A stretch of DNA of 64,000 bases from Gammaproteobacteria bacterium (GTDB taxonomy: Bacteria; Pseudomonadota; Gammaproteobacteria; Coxiellales; Coxiellaceae): the NCBI GenBank assembly GCA_026399315.1, contig JAPLRF010000066.1, positions 11,540 through 75,539 on the forward strand, written 5' to 3'. The notes beneath the pieces were generated by a model that was not told the DNA's origin, made no database searches, and saw only the letters and a program-made list of their open reading frames with translations. The translations under genes were made by a program, and so were the position numbers. Positions within the stretch are counted from its first letter, which is position 1. Each line of letters begins with the position of its first letter. This document shows, one piece after another, positions 40,091 through 51,345 of this stretch.

Positions 40091-41167
40091 ATGATATTAA
40101 ATCAGGATAGCTGGAAACGTGTGTTAATTTCACCTAATGGCACCATAATTTCTGCAGTGGAGAAACTAGATCAGGAGGCGTTGGGTGTCTTGTTAGTCGT
40201 CGATGTTGAGCATCGCTTACTGGGTGTTATTACTGATGGTGATATTCGACGTCATCTTTTAAAGCATGGTAGCATGGACGAACCTGTTTACCGTATTATG
40301 AATAAAAATCCAAAAACTGCTTTAGAAACGGAAAACAAAGAGCAGTTATTAATGAAAATGCAAAATTTGAATATTCTGCATCTACCGATTCTTAATCTGC
40401 AAAAAAAAGTAGTTGGGCTTGAAACATTAAATCACCTAGTTGCAAAAAGGAACCGGGATAATGTTGTTATATTTATGGCGGGTGGCTTGGGAACACGATT
40501 ACACCCCTTAACATTAGATTACCCCAAACCGCTTGTGAAAATTGGTAATAAACCGATTATAGAGACTTTACTGGAAAACTTTATCAGTAATGGATTTCAA
40601 AAATTCTATTTTTCTGTTAATTATAAAGCGAAAATGATTCAGGAATATTTTGGAAATGGTGAAAAGTGGGGTGTTAATATTCAGTATCTTGAAGAAAACC
40701 AGGCGTTGGGAACTGCTGGCAGCTTAAAGTTACTGCCATCAAAACCACGGTTACCATTTTATGTTGTTAATGCAGATATTATGACTAATTTGAATTTTGA
40801 ACAAATTCTTGAGTTCCATCATTATCATTTGCATCACCCGGCTGCTACTGTTTGCGTTCGACAATATCAAAATACGATTCCATACGGCGTCGTTAATATC
40901 GACAAAAAAAAACAAAATTTAATTAACATAGAAGAAAAGCCAACGCACAATTATTTTGTTAACGCAGGGATTTATATATTAAATCCAGAGGTGCTAGATT
41001 ACTTCCCTGAGGAGAATATTGTTTATGATATGCCCACGCTATTGAGTGACCTAGTGAAAAAAAATAAGTTGGTGGCTACTTTTCCAATACGAGAATATTG
41101 GTTGGACGTGGGGTCACACGCGAATTTGTCTCAAGCGGTTGATGACTATCGGAAGGTGTTTGTGTAA
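40091..41167 (+). CDS. ptmE: CBS-domain nucleotidyltransferase PtmE-like
   Basis: Two CBS repeats (GVITDGDIRRHLL...) then FMAGGLGTRLHPLTLDYPKPLVKIGNKPIIE. Confidence 0.87.
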   Translation: MILNQDSWKRVLISPNGTIISAVEKLDQEALGVLLVVDVEHRLLGVITDGDIRRHLLKHGSMDEPVYRIMNKNPKTALETENKEQLLMKMQNLNILHLPILNLQKKVVGLETLNHLVAKRNRDNVVIFMAGGLGTRLHPLTLDYPKPLVKIGNKPIIETLLENFISNGFQKFYFSVNYKAKMIQEYFGNGEKWGVNIQYLEENQALGTAGSLKLLPSKPRLPFYVVNADIMTNLNFEQILEFHHYHLHHPAATVCVRQYQNTIPYGVVNIDKKKQNLINIEEKPTHNYFVNAGIYILNPEVLDYFPEENIVYDMPTLLSDLVKKNKLVATFPIREYWLDVGSHANLSQAVDDYRKVFV

Positions 41168-42105
41168 TGGAATGGCGTGATGATTTGAGTGCAATAGAAT
41201 GGGATAGATTATTAGCTGAGATTGGCGGTCATCCTTTACAATCTGCATTATGGGGTGAAGCAAAAAAATCAATCTATGGTATTTCTGATCAACGCTTATC
41301 AATTTATATTAAAAATAACCTAGTTGCACTCATTAGAGTTGAAAAAAGAGGGTTAAAATTATTTTCTAAAATTGCTTGGATTCCACAGGGACCCACCTTA
41401 ACATCTGATATTCAATGGCGTGATATTGAAACAATGATTCAAGATAGGTTTAAAAAACTCAGTTACGCGTTATGTGTTACATCGCCATGGAAATCTATAT
41501 TCAATACTGAAAAAAAAGGTGGGCGTCAAACTATCTGGATTGATTTGAATAGCGAAAAACAAAAAATATGGTCGGCGCTGGGTTATGGCGTACGAAAGGC
41601 TGCTCAAATTAATGCTAAAATTACAACGCTTTGTTCGAATTCTGAGGTTACAGATTTTTACCATTTATGTTTATTGATAGGCACAAAAAAAGAATTTAAT
41701 TTTCAATACACAAATGCGTTTCTCCAATATTTATTAGATCACGGTGACGAAAATGGCGTTGAAGCAAAATTATTTTTAGTGAAAATCGAAAATAAAATAG
41801 CTGCGGGTGCCTTTGTTTTTCGTGTTGGAAAGAATGTTCACTATATGTGGGGCGCGGTTGATCGTACTTATTCAAAATATCGCTTAGGTGAGTTTGTGCA
41901 GTGGTCCGTAATTGAATGGGCCTGTGAAAAAAATTGTGCTCTTTATGATTTAGAGGGGATTGATGAAATTAACAACCCAGGCGTTGCTGCTTTTAAGAAG
42001 AAGATGGGTGGTCGAGTTGTCAATTTGCAAGACCGGCAAATAAATTATTTTAATTTCAAAGGTAGGATTTTATCAAAATTGATTGAGAAAAAATATGTCC
42101 CTTAA
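41167..42105 (+). CDS. FemAB-like (peptidoglycan-bridge family) acyl/aminoacyl transferase
   Basis: HPLQSALWGEAKK, GYGVRKAAQINAKI, AGAFVFRVGKNVHYMWGAVDRTYSKYRLGEFVQW, YDLEGIDE...AAFKKKMGG. Confidence 0.7.
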   Translation: MEWRDDLSAIEWDRLLAEIGGHPLQSALWGEAKKSIYGISDQRLSIYIKNNLVALIRVEKRGLKLFSKIAWIPQGPTLTSDIQWRDIETMIQDRFKKLSYALCVTSPWKSIFNTEKKGGRQTIWIDLNSEKQKIWSALGYGVRKAAQINAKITTLCSNSEVTDFYHLCLLIGTKKEFNFQYTNAFLQYLLDHGDENGVEAKLFLVKIENKIAAGAFVFRVGKNVHYMWGAVDRTYSKYRLGEFVQWSVIEWACEKNCALYDLEGIDEINNPGVAAFKKKMGGRVVNLQDRQINYFNFKGRILSKLIEKKYVP

Positions 42106-43231
42106 GATACTTGCGGTTATAGAAAAAAACACCTGGATCGACGCCCATATTGCTCATAATCTAGAAAAAATGGGGCATACTGTAACCCGTTTTTACTTTG
42201 GTGAGTGTGTCTGTGAGTTTTATGGTCACGAAAGACGCCATGAGCAAATTAAAAAAAACAGGGACTTAGTTGATCTTGCGCAGTCCTTACGAGATGAGCA
42301 AGGCCTCGATTTAATTTTTTGCTATGTTTACGATGATTTTTTATTAAAAAAATATGCAAAAGCACTATCAAATTTACAAATCCCGATGGTAAATTACAAT
42401 GTCGATATGCCATCGCAATGGTATCGACAAGTTCGCACAGCGCGATATTTTGATCTGATGCTATGCGGGCAACCTGATAATATGTCAGATCTTGCGCGAT
42501 ATGCAAGAAAGGCAATTTATTTCCCTATGGCAGCAATGCCAACAAATATGCCGGAAAATTTTGAAAAAGATCACGATGTTACTTTTTTAGGAACAGAATT
42601 ACCACAACGACGATATTTGCTTGCGCAATTGGCGCAATCTGCGGTCCCATTGTCAATTTATGGCAAATATTGGGATATGCCGCAATCAGACATTTGCGTT
42701 AGGTCCCTTCAAAAGGTAATACATGATTTGCGGCATTATGCTATACCCCGTTTTAAGGCAGAGGGGATGTACAGTTTATCAAAGGCGTTGTTAAAGCGCT
42801 TATATTCAAAGAAAAATGAAGCTTATAATTCTTTTATTGCACCAGAAATAATTAAAGGTAAATTGTCAGATGAAGCATTATCAACTATTTTTCGTCGTAC
42901 AAAAATTAATATTGGCTTAACACGATACGAAATAGATGACCCTAATAAAATAGGTCGATGTCATATGAAATTACGTGACTTTGAAGTACCTATGGCCGGT
43001 GGTTTTTATCTTGTAGAAAAATCTCCCGGTTATGATCAGTTATTTATCGACGGAAAGGAAATCGTTACCTGGCAAACATTTGGTGAATTGTTGGAAAAAA
43101 TTGATTATTATCTGAAACACAATGATGAAAGAGAAGCCATTGCGCTCGCTGGACAAAAAAGAGCGATGCGTGATCATACGTGGGAAGCAAGATTTAACAC
43201 GCTATTTCTAGAATTAGGATTGATTAAATGA
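42095..43231 (+). CDS. CgeB-like glycosyltransferase family protein
   Basis: Glycosyltransferase C-domain: [11 protein letters not shown]...[33 protein letters not shown]. Confidence 0.7.
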   Translation: MSLKILAVIEKNTWIDAHIAHNLEKMGHTVTRFYFGECVCEFYGHERRHEQIKKNRDLVDLAQSLRDEQGLDLIFCYVYDDFLLKKYAKALSNLQIPMVNYNVDMPSQWYRQVRTARYFDLMLCGQPDNMSDLARYARKAIYFPMAAMPTNMPENFEKDHDVTFLGTELPQRRYLLAQLAQSAVPLSIYGKYWDMPQSDICVRSLQKVIHDLRHYAIPRFKAEGMYSLSKALLKRLYSKKNEAYNSFIAPEIIKGKLSDEALSTIFRRTKINIGLTRYEIDDPNKIGRCHMKLRDFEVPMAGGFYLVEKSPGYDQLFIDGKEIVTWQTFGELLEKIDYYLKHNDEREAIALAGQKRAMRDHTWEARFNTLFLELGLIK

Positions 43232-44244
43232 AAAAAGCACTTATTTTGGGTATTACGGGACAAGATGGGTCCTATCTCGCAGAATTATTATTAGAAAAGG
43301 GATATGAAGTGCACGGGATTATTCGTCGCTCATCCTCCTTTAATACAGGCCGACTTGAGCATATTTTTCAAGATTTGCATGATGAAAATGTGCGACTGAA
43401 ATTACATTATGGTGATTTGTCAGATGCCAGCGGGATAGAAAAATTAATTGATCAGGTTCAGCCGGATGAAATTTACAATTTAGGTGCGCAAAGTCATGTG
43501 CGCGTGTCATTTGATTTGCCAAATTATACTGCTGACATTGTGGGCAATGGCGCATTACGCGTATTAGAAGCAATTAAAAATGTTGGCGCATTAAAAAATA
43601 TTCGCTATTATCAAGCATCCAGCTCTGAAATGTATGGGAAAGTTGTTGAAACACCGCAATCAGAAAAAACGCCATTTTACCCACGCAGTCCTTATGCTTG
43701 CGCTAAAGTATTCGCCTATTGGATAACCGTTAATTATCGCGAATCTTACGGATTACACGCATCAAATGGCATTTTATTTAATCATGAAAGTCCGCGTCGA
43801 GGTGAAACATTTGTCACCAGAAAAATAACGATGGCCTTGGCAAAAATTATTGCGGGTAAGCAAAAAAAATTATATTTAGGGAATTTAGATGCGCGACGGG
43901 ATTGGGGGCATGCAAAAGATTATGTGGAAGCGATGTGGATGATGCTACAACAACCGCAAGGAGATGATTTTGTTATCGCAACAGGGGACGCTTGGAGTGT
44001 GAGAGATTTTCTTGACCGTGCATTCACTTTAGTTGGGTTAGATTGGCATGATTATGTTGAAATTGATCCGCGTTACTTTCGTCCTGCAGAAGTCGATCTT
44101 TTAATTGGTGATCCTTCGAAAGTAAAAAAACAACTGGGTTGGAAACCAAAAACAAGTTTTGATGATTTGGTGCGAAATATGGTTGTTGAAGACATGAAAT
44201 TACTGGGCTTGACATCAGCAGAATTAATGGGAATACCTGCATGA
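43228..44244 (+). CDS. gmd: GDP-mannose 4,6-dehydratase
   Basis: [70 protein letters not shown]. Confidence 0.95.
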   Translation: MKKALILGITGQDGSYLAELLLEKGYEVHGIIRRSSSFNTGRLEHIFQDLHDENVRLKLHYGDLSDASGIEKLIDQVQPDEIYNLGAQSHVRVSFDLPNYTADIVGNGALRVLEAIKNVGALKNIRYYQASSSEMYGKVVETPQSEKTPFYPRSPYACAKVFAYWITVNYRESYGLHASNGILFNHESPRRGETFVTRKITMALAKIIAGKQKKLYLGNLDARRDWGHAKDYVEAMWMMLQQPQGDDFVIATGDAWSVRDFLDRAFTLVGLDWHDYVEIDPRYFRPAEVDLLIGDPSKVKKQLGWKPKTSFDDLVRNMVVEDMKLLGLTSAELMGIPA

Positions 44245-45215
44245 AAGTATTTGTTGCAGGGCATACAGGATTGGTCGGCAGTGCGATTATTAGGGCATTA
44301 AAAAAAGAAAAATGCTTTAGTATTTTAACAGCAACAAGAACACAAGTGGATTTGACGAATCAAGCGCATGTTCAACGGTTTTTTGAAAAAGAAAAGCCGG
44401 ACGTGGTTTTTCTCGCGGCAGCAAAAGTAGGTGGAATTTTAGCGAATAAGACCTCCCCTGCAAATTTTATTTATGAAAATTTAATGATTGAAGCAAATGT
44501 GATTCATGCTGCTTATTTATCCAGCGTGAAACGACTCATTTTTTTAGGTAGTTCTTGTATTTATCCAAAAAATTGTACGCAACCTATAAAAGAAGATTAT
44601 TTATTATCAGGGATATTGGAAGCAACAAATCAATCATATGCTGTGGCAAAAATTGCAGGCATTGAATTGTGCCACGCGTATAATCAACAGTATGGTGTTC
44701 AATATTTACCTTTAATGCCAACCAACCTTTACGGGCAAAATGACAATTACAACTTAGAAACATCGCATGTACTACCAGCAATGATTCGAAAAGCACATGA
44801 AGCCAAAATGACTGGCGCAACTGATATTACACTTTGGGGTACAGGAAAAGTTTTCCGTGAATTTTTATATGTTGATGATTTGGCAGATGCTTGTTTGTTT
44901 TTTTTAAAAATGACTGATGAACGCTATAATAAGTTATTTAGTGACTTTAATCATAAGCCTTTATTTAATATTGGCACTGGTAAAGATATTACGATTGATC
45001 AGCTGGCACATCTTGTTTGTGAGACTGTTGGTTTTGATGGTGCAATCAAATGGGATAAAAGCAAACCGGATGGTACTCCGCGAAAATTATTAGATGTTAG
45101 TAGGGTGAATGCGTTGGGTTGGTTTGCGAAAACTGATTTAAATTCTGGCATTGAAAAAACCTATGCGCATTTCAAATGCGCATTGTCAGCACTATTGTCT
45201 ATTGAGGTTGAATAA
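44241..45215 (+). CDS. fcl: GDP-L-fucose synthase
   Basis: [50 protein letters not shown]. Confidence 0.92.
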   Translation: MKVFVAGHTGLVGSAIIRALKKEKCFSILTATRTQVDLTNQAHVQRFFEKEKPDVVFLAAAKVGGILANKTSPANFIYENLMIEANVIHAAYLSSVKRLIFLGSSCIYPKNCTQPIKEDYLLSGILEATNQSYAVAKIAGIELCHAYNQQYGVQYLPLMPTNLYGQNDNYNLETSHVLPAMIRKAHEAKMTGATDITLWGTGKVFREFLYVDDLADACLFFLKMTDERYNKLFSDFNHKPLFNIGTGKDITIDQLAHLVCETVGFDGAIKWDKSKPDGTPRKLLDVSRVNALGWFAKTDLNSGIEKTYAHFKCALSALLSIEVE

Positions 45216-46406
45216 ATGAGTTTAAAAGTGTTGTGTGTCACATCATTTTTTCCAATTAATCAAGAAGATAAAAGATCGCAATATATATGGGATTCCCTTA
45301 ATGCCTTGTCATCTCTCAAGGTTGATTCATTTGTTTTGCTGACAAAGTCATGGCAACCTAAAAGTGCCGGTTTAATACATTCAGATTTTATTTTTGAAGA
45401 AATAGAGCTAACGCAATTTCCGGTAGAAATTAAAACATGTCGTTATTTGTCATTTCCTCGACATTATTTTCGAGCCATATCGAACTTTTTTTACATGCTA
45501 CGTGTTGTTCCTGAAATTTTAAAATTAAATAAAGTGCATCAGTTTGATATTATTCATGCTCACGGCGAAATTGCTGGATTAGCTGCAATGCGTGCTTCAA
45601 AAAAATTAAATATTCCAGCTATTGTAACAATGCACGGAATCGATACTTGTCCGAGAATGTGGAAAGGACTTTCAGGAAAAATGTTTTATCATGTTCTTAA
45701 CAGGGTAAATAAGGTCATTTTCGTAGGGGACCCCTTGCAAAAATATTTCTTGCCTCTTTTAATTAACAATAAAAATTCATGTGTTGTTCATAATGGCTTC
45801 AGGTTACCAATAATTTCAACCGAGCGAAAAATTTTTAATGACAGTAATGCAGCTCACATAATTAGTGTTAGTAACTTACATAAAGGTAAAGGCGTAGATT
45901 TAACATTGTTAGCACTAGCAAAATTATATGAGCGAGGTGTTAAGCATTGGACATACACTATTATAGGCAGTGGCTCTGAAAGAAAACTGTGTGAAAAAAT
46001 AGTTTCACGATATCGTTTAGAAAAAAACGTAAAATTTAAGGGTGATTGTTTGCATGATATTGTTTATTCTGAGTTACAAAGATCCGATGTATTTTGCTTG
46101 CCGTCGTATCGAGAAGCTTTTGGTATTGCTTATGTAGAAGCGATGGCGCATGGATTGTTAACGATTGCCGTTCGAGGGCAGGGACCAGAAGCATTTATTA
46201 CACATAACAAAACAGGTTTATTGGTTCAGCCTAGAAATGTTGATGATTTGGCAAAAAAACTGCATACAGCAATCATGAATTATAATGAAATGCAGTCTAT
46301 TGCCATTGCAGGTCAACAACATGTGCTGCAAAATTTCACCTGGGATAAGCATGCGGAAAAATTATTATCCGTGTACAAGGAAGCTATCAGTGAATATAAA
46401 AAATAA
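45216..46406 (+). CDS. Glycosyltransferase family 4
   Basis: HAHGEIAGLAAMRASK, SDVFCLPSYREAFGIAYVEAMAHGL. Confidence 0.87.
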   Translation: MSLKVLCVTSFFPINQEDKRSQYIWDSLNALSSLKVDSFVLLTKSWQPKSAGLIHSDFIFEEIELTQFPVEIKTCRYLSFPRHYFRAISNFFYMLRVVPEILKLNKVHQFDIIHAHGEIAGLAAMRASKKLNIPAIVTMHGIDTCPRMWKGLSGKMFYHVLNRVNKVIFVGDPLQKYFLPLLINNKNSCVVHNGFRLPIISTERKIFNDSNAAHIISVSNLHKGKGVDLTLLALAKLYERGVKHWTYTIIGSGSERKLCEKIVSRYRLEKNVKFKGDCLHDIVYSELQRSDVFCLPSYREAFGIAYVEAMAHGLLTIAVRGQGPEAFITHNKTGLLVQPRNVDDLAKKLHTAIMNYNEMQSIAIAGQQHVLQNFTWDKHAEKLLSVYKEAISEYKK

Positions 46407-46743
46407 AAAAATACTCATGATTTTTATTGAGCCGACGCCTTATATTTTAGATTTACTGGAAAAAGGATTTGAAGAACTAAAAAACAAGATTGATCTTGTT
46501 TTTTTAACTGAGAATCTTTCTCAGGAATGGCATTTAAAATCTTATTCAATTACATTTGATGTTATTCGATCAAAAAAACAAATTTTTTATCTGCTCAACG
46601 CTATTTTCGTTCAGCGGAAATATGCCTTAATGCATATTGCTGGCTGGAGCAGATTTCTTTCGGTTTTCTTGATGATTGCCTCCCGGTTTTTTTTTATACC
46701 TGCGATCATAGAAACGGAAACACACCCTTATGGAAAAAAATAA
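46390..46743 (+). CDS. Glycosyltransferase family 4, N-terminal fragment (split at A7)
   Basis: IIETETHPYGKK* ends at A7-TAA; -1 frame continues IIKKALYPILFKLPMFF. Confidence 0.75.
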   Translation: MNIKNKKILMIFIEPTPYILDLLEKGFEELKNKIDLVFLTENLSQEWHLKSYSITFDVIRSKKQIFYLLNAIFVQRKYALMHIAGWSRFLSVFLMIASRFFFIPAIIETETHPYGKK

Positions 46744-46754
46744 TTAAGAAAGCC

Positions 46755-47486
46755 TTGTATCCAATTTTATTTAAACTCCCTATGTTTTTTTTGCCTGGCG
46801 GAACGCAGCAAGCGAAATATTTGTCTTATTATGGCGTAAAAGAAAATAAAATGATCAATGCGCAAATGACAGTAGATGTCGATTATATTAAGCGCTATGT
46901 TAGCGCTATCAAATTAATAGAAAGAGAAAAAATCCGTGCAAAAAATGCTGCTCAAAATGAAGATATTGTTTTTTTATATGTAGGACGATTATTAGATTGG
47001 AAGGGCGTTCGTGAACTCATTTCTGCAATACAGGTTTTCAATGATTGCCGTGTAAAACTGTGGATTGTCGGTAGCGGTACACTTGCGAATGAAGTAGAAT
47101 TAGCAGCCAAAGAATGTGAACGCATTGTCTACTTTGGTAGGGTGATTGGTGATTTATTGTGGACCATATATCATGCAGCCGATGTTTTTATTCTGCCTTC
47201 GCACTGGGAACCGTGGGGCTTAGTTGTAAATGAAGCGATGGCAGCAGGGAAGCCAGTAATTGTCACAGATACAGTCGGTTGTGTAGCGGATTTGGTGTTT
47301 AACAATCAAACGGGTTTGGTTATTAAACCAAAAAATGTCATTTTGTTGGGTGAAGCAATTAGGCATATGTTGGAAAATCCTATCAAAAGAAATAGGATGG
47401 CTGTCAATGCTTTAAATCACATCTCCAACTGGACATTGCGAAATGAAGCAAAAAATATGATTGATGCCTGGAAAAAAGTGCTATAA
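46755..47486 (+). CDS. Glycosyltransferase family 4, C-terminal part (continuation of 46390-46743 in -1 frame)
   Basis: FLYVGRLLDWKGVRELI, HAADVFILPSHWEPWGLVVNEAMAAGKPVI; frame open from 46740 onward. Confidence 0.82.
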   Translation: MYPILFKLPMFFLPGGTQQAKYLSYYGVKENKMINAQMTVDVDYIKRYVSAIKLIEREKIRAKNAAQNEDIVFLYVGRLLDWKGVRELISAIQVFNDCRVKLWIVGSGTLANEVELAAKECERIVYFGRVIGDLLWTIYHAADVFILPSHWEPWGLVVNEAMAAGKPVIVTDTVGCVADLVFNNQTGLVIKPKNVILLGEAIRHMLENPIKRNRMAVNALNHISNWTLRNEAKNMIDAWKKVL

Positions 47487-47498
47487 GGAAATCTTTGG

Positions 47499-48803
47499 AT
47501 GCTTATTCGTAAACGATCATTTTTCGAAATTATTTTCCCGCTAACCGTTGTTTTTTTTGTTTGCGCAGGTACGCAATTTATTGATGAGGCTGGCGGGTAC
47601 AGTTTACGTTGGTTTTTACTGGCTGTTTTGGCTTTATATTTACTTTTAAATAAAAAATTGCTGGCTTATGTTTACCCTCTTGGACGAGCGCTCTTGTTAA
47701 CTTATCTGGCATGGTGCATAACAACCACCTTGTGGTCGGAGATGCCTTCTCTCAGTTTTTCTAAAAGCGTGGTATTTGCAGCCAATATTATTATCATGAT
47801 TTCAGCCGGTAGTTTATGGATCATTAGGTATGGTTACGACCGTTGTTTTGATTGGTTGTTTTGGGTGTTAGCCGCTGGTATTTTATCAGGATTGCTAGGC
47901 GGCATTTCTGTTGGCAGTGTGGTTTCATTTGGTCAACATAGCCTCTATGAAGGCTTGACGGATAATCCCAATACATTCGGATTTATAATAGCTATTGCAA
48001 CCCCATCGATATTTCAAAAGTTGTATTTAAACCGAAAAAATCGATTTAAGTTTACATTTTTCGCGATTTTATTGATGCTTGAAGTTCATTTTCTAGTAGT
48101 ATCCTATTCTCGAAGCGCAATGGCTATTTTTTTATGCGTACTGTTTTCCTTCTGTGTCAGTCTATCGCTTTCAAAAAAGATACAAATCGTCATGCTTTCC
48201 TTTATTGCAATCGCGATTATCGTGGTGATGATGCCAGTCAGTTATTTAGAAAGTAAAATTATTTCTCATATTTATAAGTCGCAGGGAAATGTTACAGTGA
48301 ATTCTGATGCCAGTTTGATTCTCACTACAAGAAGCACAGTTTGGCAAAACTCCTATGAACAGGCAATGAAAGGCGGTATTTTTGGCGGTGGATTTGATGT
48401 TGATATTGGCAACAAGCATTTTTCAGATGAATGGATTTGTAAGGATTCACATGGGCGTAATATACAAACAGATTGCTATGGCAGAGAAAAAGGAAATACC
48501 CAGCTTGCGATTATGGAAGAGACGGGGATCGTTGGTTTGGTTTTTTATATTCTAATCTTATCTTCTTTTTTTTGGTCTGTTGTTCCATATTATATTAAAT
48601 TAAAAGGTTCTGAAAAAGTGTCAATGGGACTTGTGTTGGGGGTCATTATTGGATTGCTTATGGAGTCAATTGTCGAGGCGTGGTGGGACGCATCAGCAGG
48701 TCAAGAGATAATTTATTTTTGGACATTGATTGGTGTGGCTTATGGGAGCGTTTTTTTAGAAAAAAGAAGAATGCTTGAGAAAAATCGGATGGCTGCGGTA
48801 TGA
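47499..48803 (+). CDS. O-antigen polymerase/ligase (Wzy/WaaL-like) membrane protein
   Basis: Multiple hydrophobic segments; LTDNPNTFGFIIAI, VSYSRSAMAIF. Confidence 0.75.
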   Translation: MLIRKRSFFEIIFPLTVVFFVCAGTQFIDEAGGYSLRWFLLAVLALYLLLNKKLLAYVYPLGRALLLTYLAWCITTTLWSEMPSLSFSKSVVFAANIIIMISAGSLWIIRYGYDRCFDWLFWVLAAGILSGLLGGISVGSVVSFGQHSLYEGLTDNPNTFGFIIAIATPSIFQKLYLNRKNRFKFTFFAILLMLEVHFLVVSYSRSAMAIFLCVLFSFCVSLSLSKKIQIVMLSFIAIAIIVVMMPVSYLESKIISHIYKSQGNVTVNSDASLILTTRSTVWQNSYEQAMKGGIFGGGFDVDIGNKHFSDEWICKDSHGRNIQTDCYGREKGNTQLAIMEETGIVGLVFYILILSSFFWSVVPYYIKLKGSEKVSMGLVLGVIIGLLMESIVEAWWDASAGQEIIYFWTLIGVAYGSVFLEKRRMLEKNRMAAV

Positions 48804-49777
48804 AAAAAATACTTTTGACGATTTTTTATTTTATAATGGAAAATTTTTTTGTTTTAAATCTTTTTTATTTTATGAACCGCGATAAGGAGATCGTGCTTAC
48901 GTATCATAATATTATTCCAGACCTGCTTTTTGATCATAGCGTTCACTTAGGAGTATCGCATTGTCAATCCGTATTCGAAAGCCATGTTAATTTAATAAAA
49001 AAAAGATTAAAAAGAAGAAAAATTCTCATTACTTTTGATGATGGATATAGAAATCAATATGAAATTGCATCTAAAATTTTAGACAAACATAATATGCGCG
49101 GTATTTTTTTCATTACTTTTAAATTAATAGATGAAAATTTGCCGCTAACGGTTGATAAAGTGATGCGGTGGATTAGTTATGTTCCCGCTGGTCAATATCA
49201 AGTTATCGATATGCAGTTTTGTCTAACCGATGAGAATCGTTTTGAGATCGCCTCTGTTTTTTATGAAAAGCTTTTATTGAACTATACATTATGGGATTCT
49301 GTTGAAAAAGAACTCAATGACAGTTTTGAATTTAATTCATTAAAAGTTAATTTGGAATTAGAGAAATTACGATTCGAGCCTATGAAATACAATGAATTGA
49401 AGAAGTTGATATTATCTGGACATGTTGTTGCTGCGCATGGATGGGATCACAAACCGCTATCTACATTGCCAATTGATGAGCAAGAGAAAGATTTTTTTCT
49501 TTGTAAGTCGTATGCAGATAAATACTGCAACTCAAGATTATACAGTTATCCTTATGGTGGAAAAGAAGAAGTATCAACTGATACAGTTCAACTTTGCGAA
49601 AAATATGGATTTTCTTCTGCTTATATGAATAATGGAAACAGATTAAATATTGCGGATGAAGATGAAAATTATCAGTTACCCAGAATAAGTTTACCAAACA
49701 CAAAAAATAAATATATTTTAGAAGCAAAACTATCAGGGTTTGAATTATTTCTAAAAAAATTACTTAGGAAGTTATGA
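48800..49777 (+). CDS. Polysaccharide deacetylase family protein
   Basis: LTYHNI, ILITFDDGYRNQ, GHVVAAHGWDHKPL, SYPYG. Confidence 0.8.
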   Translation: MKKILLTIFYFIMENFFVLNLFYFMNRDKEIVLTYHNIIPDLLFDHSVHLGVSHCQSVFESHVNLIKKRLKRRKILITFDDGYRNQYEIASKILDKHNMRGIFFITFKLIDENLPLTVDKVMRWISYVPAGQYQVIDMQFCLTDENRFEIASVFYEKLLLNYTLWDSVEKELNDSFEFNSLKVNLELEKLRFEPMKYNELKKLILSGHVVAAHGWDHKPLSTLPIDEQEKDFFLCKSYADKYCNSRLYSYPYGGKEEVSTDTVQLCEKYGFSSAYMNNGNRLNIADEDENYQLPRISLPNTKNKYILEAKLSGFELFLKKLLRKL

Positions 49778-51291
49778 AATTTATAGAAGAAAGTTTGTCA
49801 GATTTTTCCTCGCTAAAATCAATCGATCCGCTTTCAGCTTTTGATCCGTTAATGCCATCAATTGAGGAGCTTGATAAAATTTCAAAGCTTTTTAATATCA
49901 CCCCTGTTATATTTCATTTATCCTGCGATATAAAATCTTACGCGCTTGCGATTTTTTTTGTTGAAAAAAGACGTATTCATGGTATGAATTTCAACACGTT
50001 AAGTTTGTTGGGCTATGACTATTTCGACTATAATTTTTTCTATTGCGAAGATAAGGCTAGGAAGTGTTTTTTAGATTTTATATTTTCCAGCTTGAAGAAA
50101 AGTAAAATTGATATCGTCATATTAGAGAATGTTTTACTTAAATATAATCACGAAGTTCTTGTTAAAAAAGAAAATATATTTCTATTTGACTCCAGTTCAG
50201 ATTCACAGGAAGGGTTTCAATTTATTTATAAAAAGAAGAGCTTGAAACGACACTATAAGACCGCTGTTCGTCAATTTGATTATTCGTTTGAACACAAGGT
50301 ATCTGGATTTGAAATAGAAGATATTGCCATATTTTCAAAAATTCACCAAGAACGCTGGGAATTTGATGATATTGAAAGCGCATTTTGTCAACCAGAAAGA
50401 ATAAATTTATATTTGTCGCATAAGAATAACAAGATATTAACAATATTGCGCAATAAAGATGATGTAATTGCCATGCATTATGGTATGTTGTTGGGAAAGG
50501 TTTTATTGTGGCACACACCATCAGTTAATATTAGGTATTTAGAATATTCACCGATAGAGCTTCTCTTATATGAAGTGGCAAAGTTTTGTGAGCAGAATGG
50601 ATTTTCTATCCTGGATTATGGTCTGGGTAATGAGAAATATAAGGAACGTTTTTCAAACAGCAGTCGAGAATTATGTTCGCACTTTATGCCTATATCTTAT
50701 AAAGCCCACGTTCAGTATTCCCTGATGAGATATTGTAACCCCAAAAAAATAAAATTAACACGTGATAAATATATTTCTTATTTCAAAAAGAAAGCAAAGG
50801 CATTACAAACGCTGAGAAATAAAATAAACTATTATACTTTTTATGGTAAAATTGATCTTACAAACAATACTTCAGAAAAAAAAGCAATAAATCTCGTCGT
50901 GATTAATAATTTTATTGAACTTGTCGACATGTTCAGGACCAATGAGATTCCAATAAAGCATTTTCACTATGATAGAATAAGATCAGGAAATCTTTTATTG
51001 TGTTTGGTTAAGTGTACTGTGATACTTTCATATGGGTGGGCTACACAAACTCCTGAATTTTTTGTTTCAGAAATTAATAGAGTTATTTGCAATAAACAAA
51101 AAACAATGTTGTTTGATTTTAATACGCCAATTGTCCTGAGAAAGAAGGGGTATTATACTTCCATTTTAAAGGAAATTTGCAATCACTTTAAAGAAACTTC
51201 ACTGGCTATTTTTTCTGAAAAAAATAATATAGCGTCAAATAAAGCGATTTTAAATGTAGGATTTAAAATAGAAAACATCAATTTCAGATGA
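49774..51291 (+). CDS. CelD/FemAB-like acyltransferase domain protein
   Basis: KSLKRHYKTAVRQF..., SPIELLLYEVAKFCEQNGFSILDYGLGNEKYKERF. Confidence 0.55.
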   Translation: MKFIEESLSDFSSLKSIDPLSAFDPLMPSIEELDKISKLFNITPVIFHLSCDIKSYALAIFFVEKRRIHGMNFNTLSLLGYDYFDYNFFYCEDKARKCFLDFIFSSLKKSKIDIVILENVLLKYNHEVLVKKENIFLFDSSSDSQEGFQFIYKKKSLKRHYKTAVRQFDYSFEHKVSGFEIEDIAIFSKIHQERWEFDDIESAFCQPERINLYLSHKNNKILTILRNKDDVIAMHYGMLLGKVLLWHTPSVNIRYLEYSPIELLLYEVAKFCEQNGFSILDYGLGNEKYKERFSNSSRELCSHFMPISYKAHVQYSLMRYCNPKKIKLTRDKYISYFKKKAKALQTLRNKINYYTFYGKIDLTNNTSEKKAINLVVINNFIELVDMFRTNEIPIKHFHYDRIRSGNLLLCLVKCTVILSYGWATQTPEFFVSEINRVICNKQKTMLFDFNTPIVLRKKGYYTSILKEICNHFKETSLAIFSEKNNIASNKAILNVGFKIENINFR

Positions 51292-51345
51292 ATAATTTTT
51301 TAAAGTGGATATGTTAATGTAACACCAACCAAGGGGGAAATAGGC

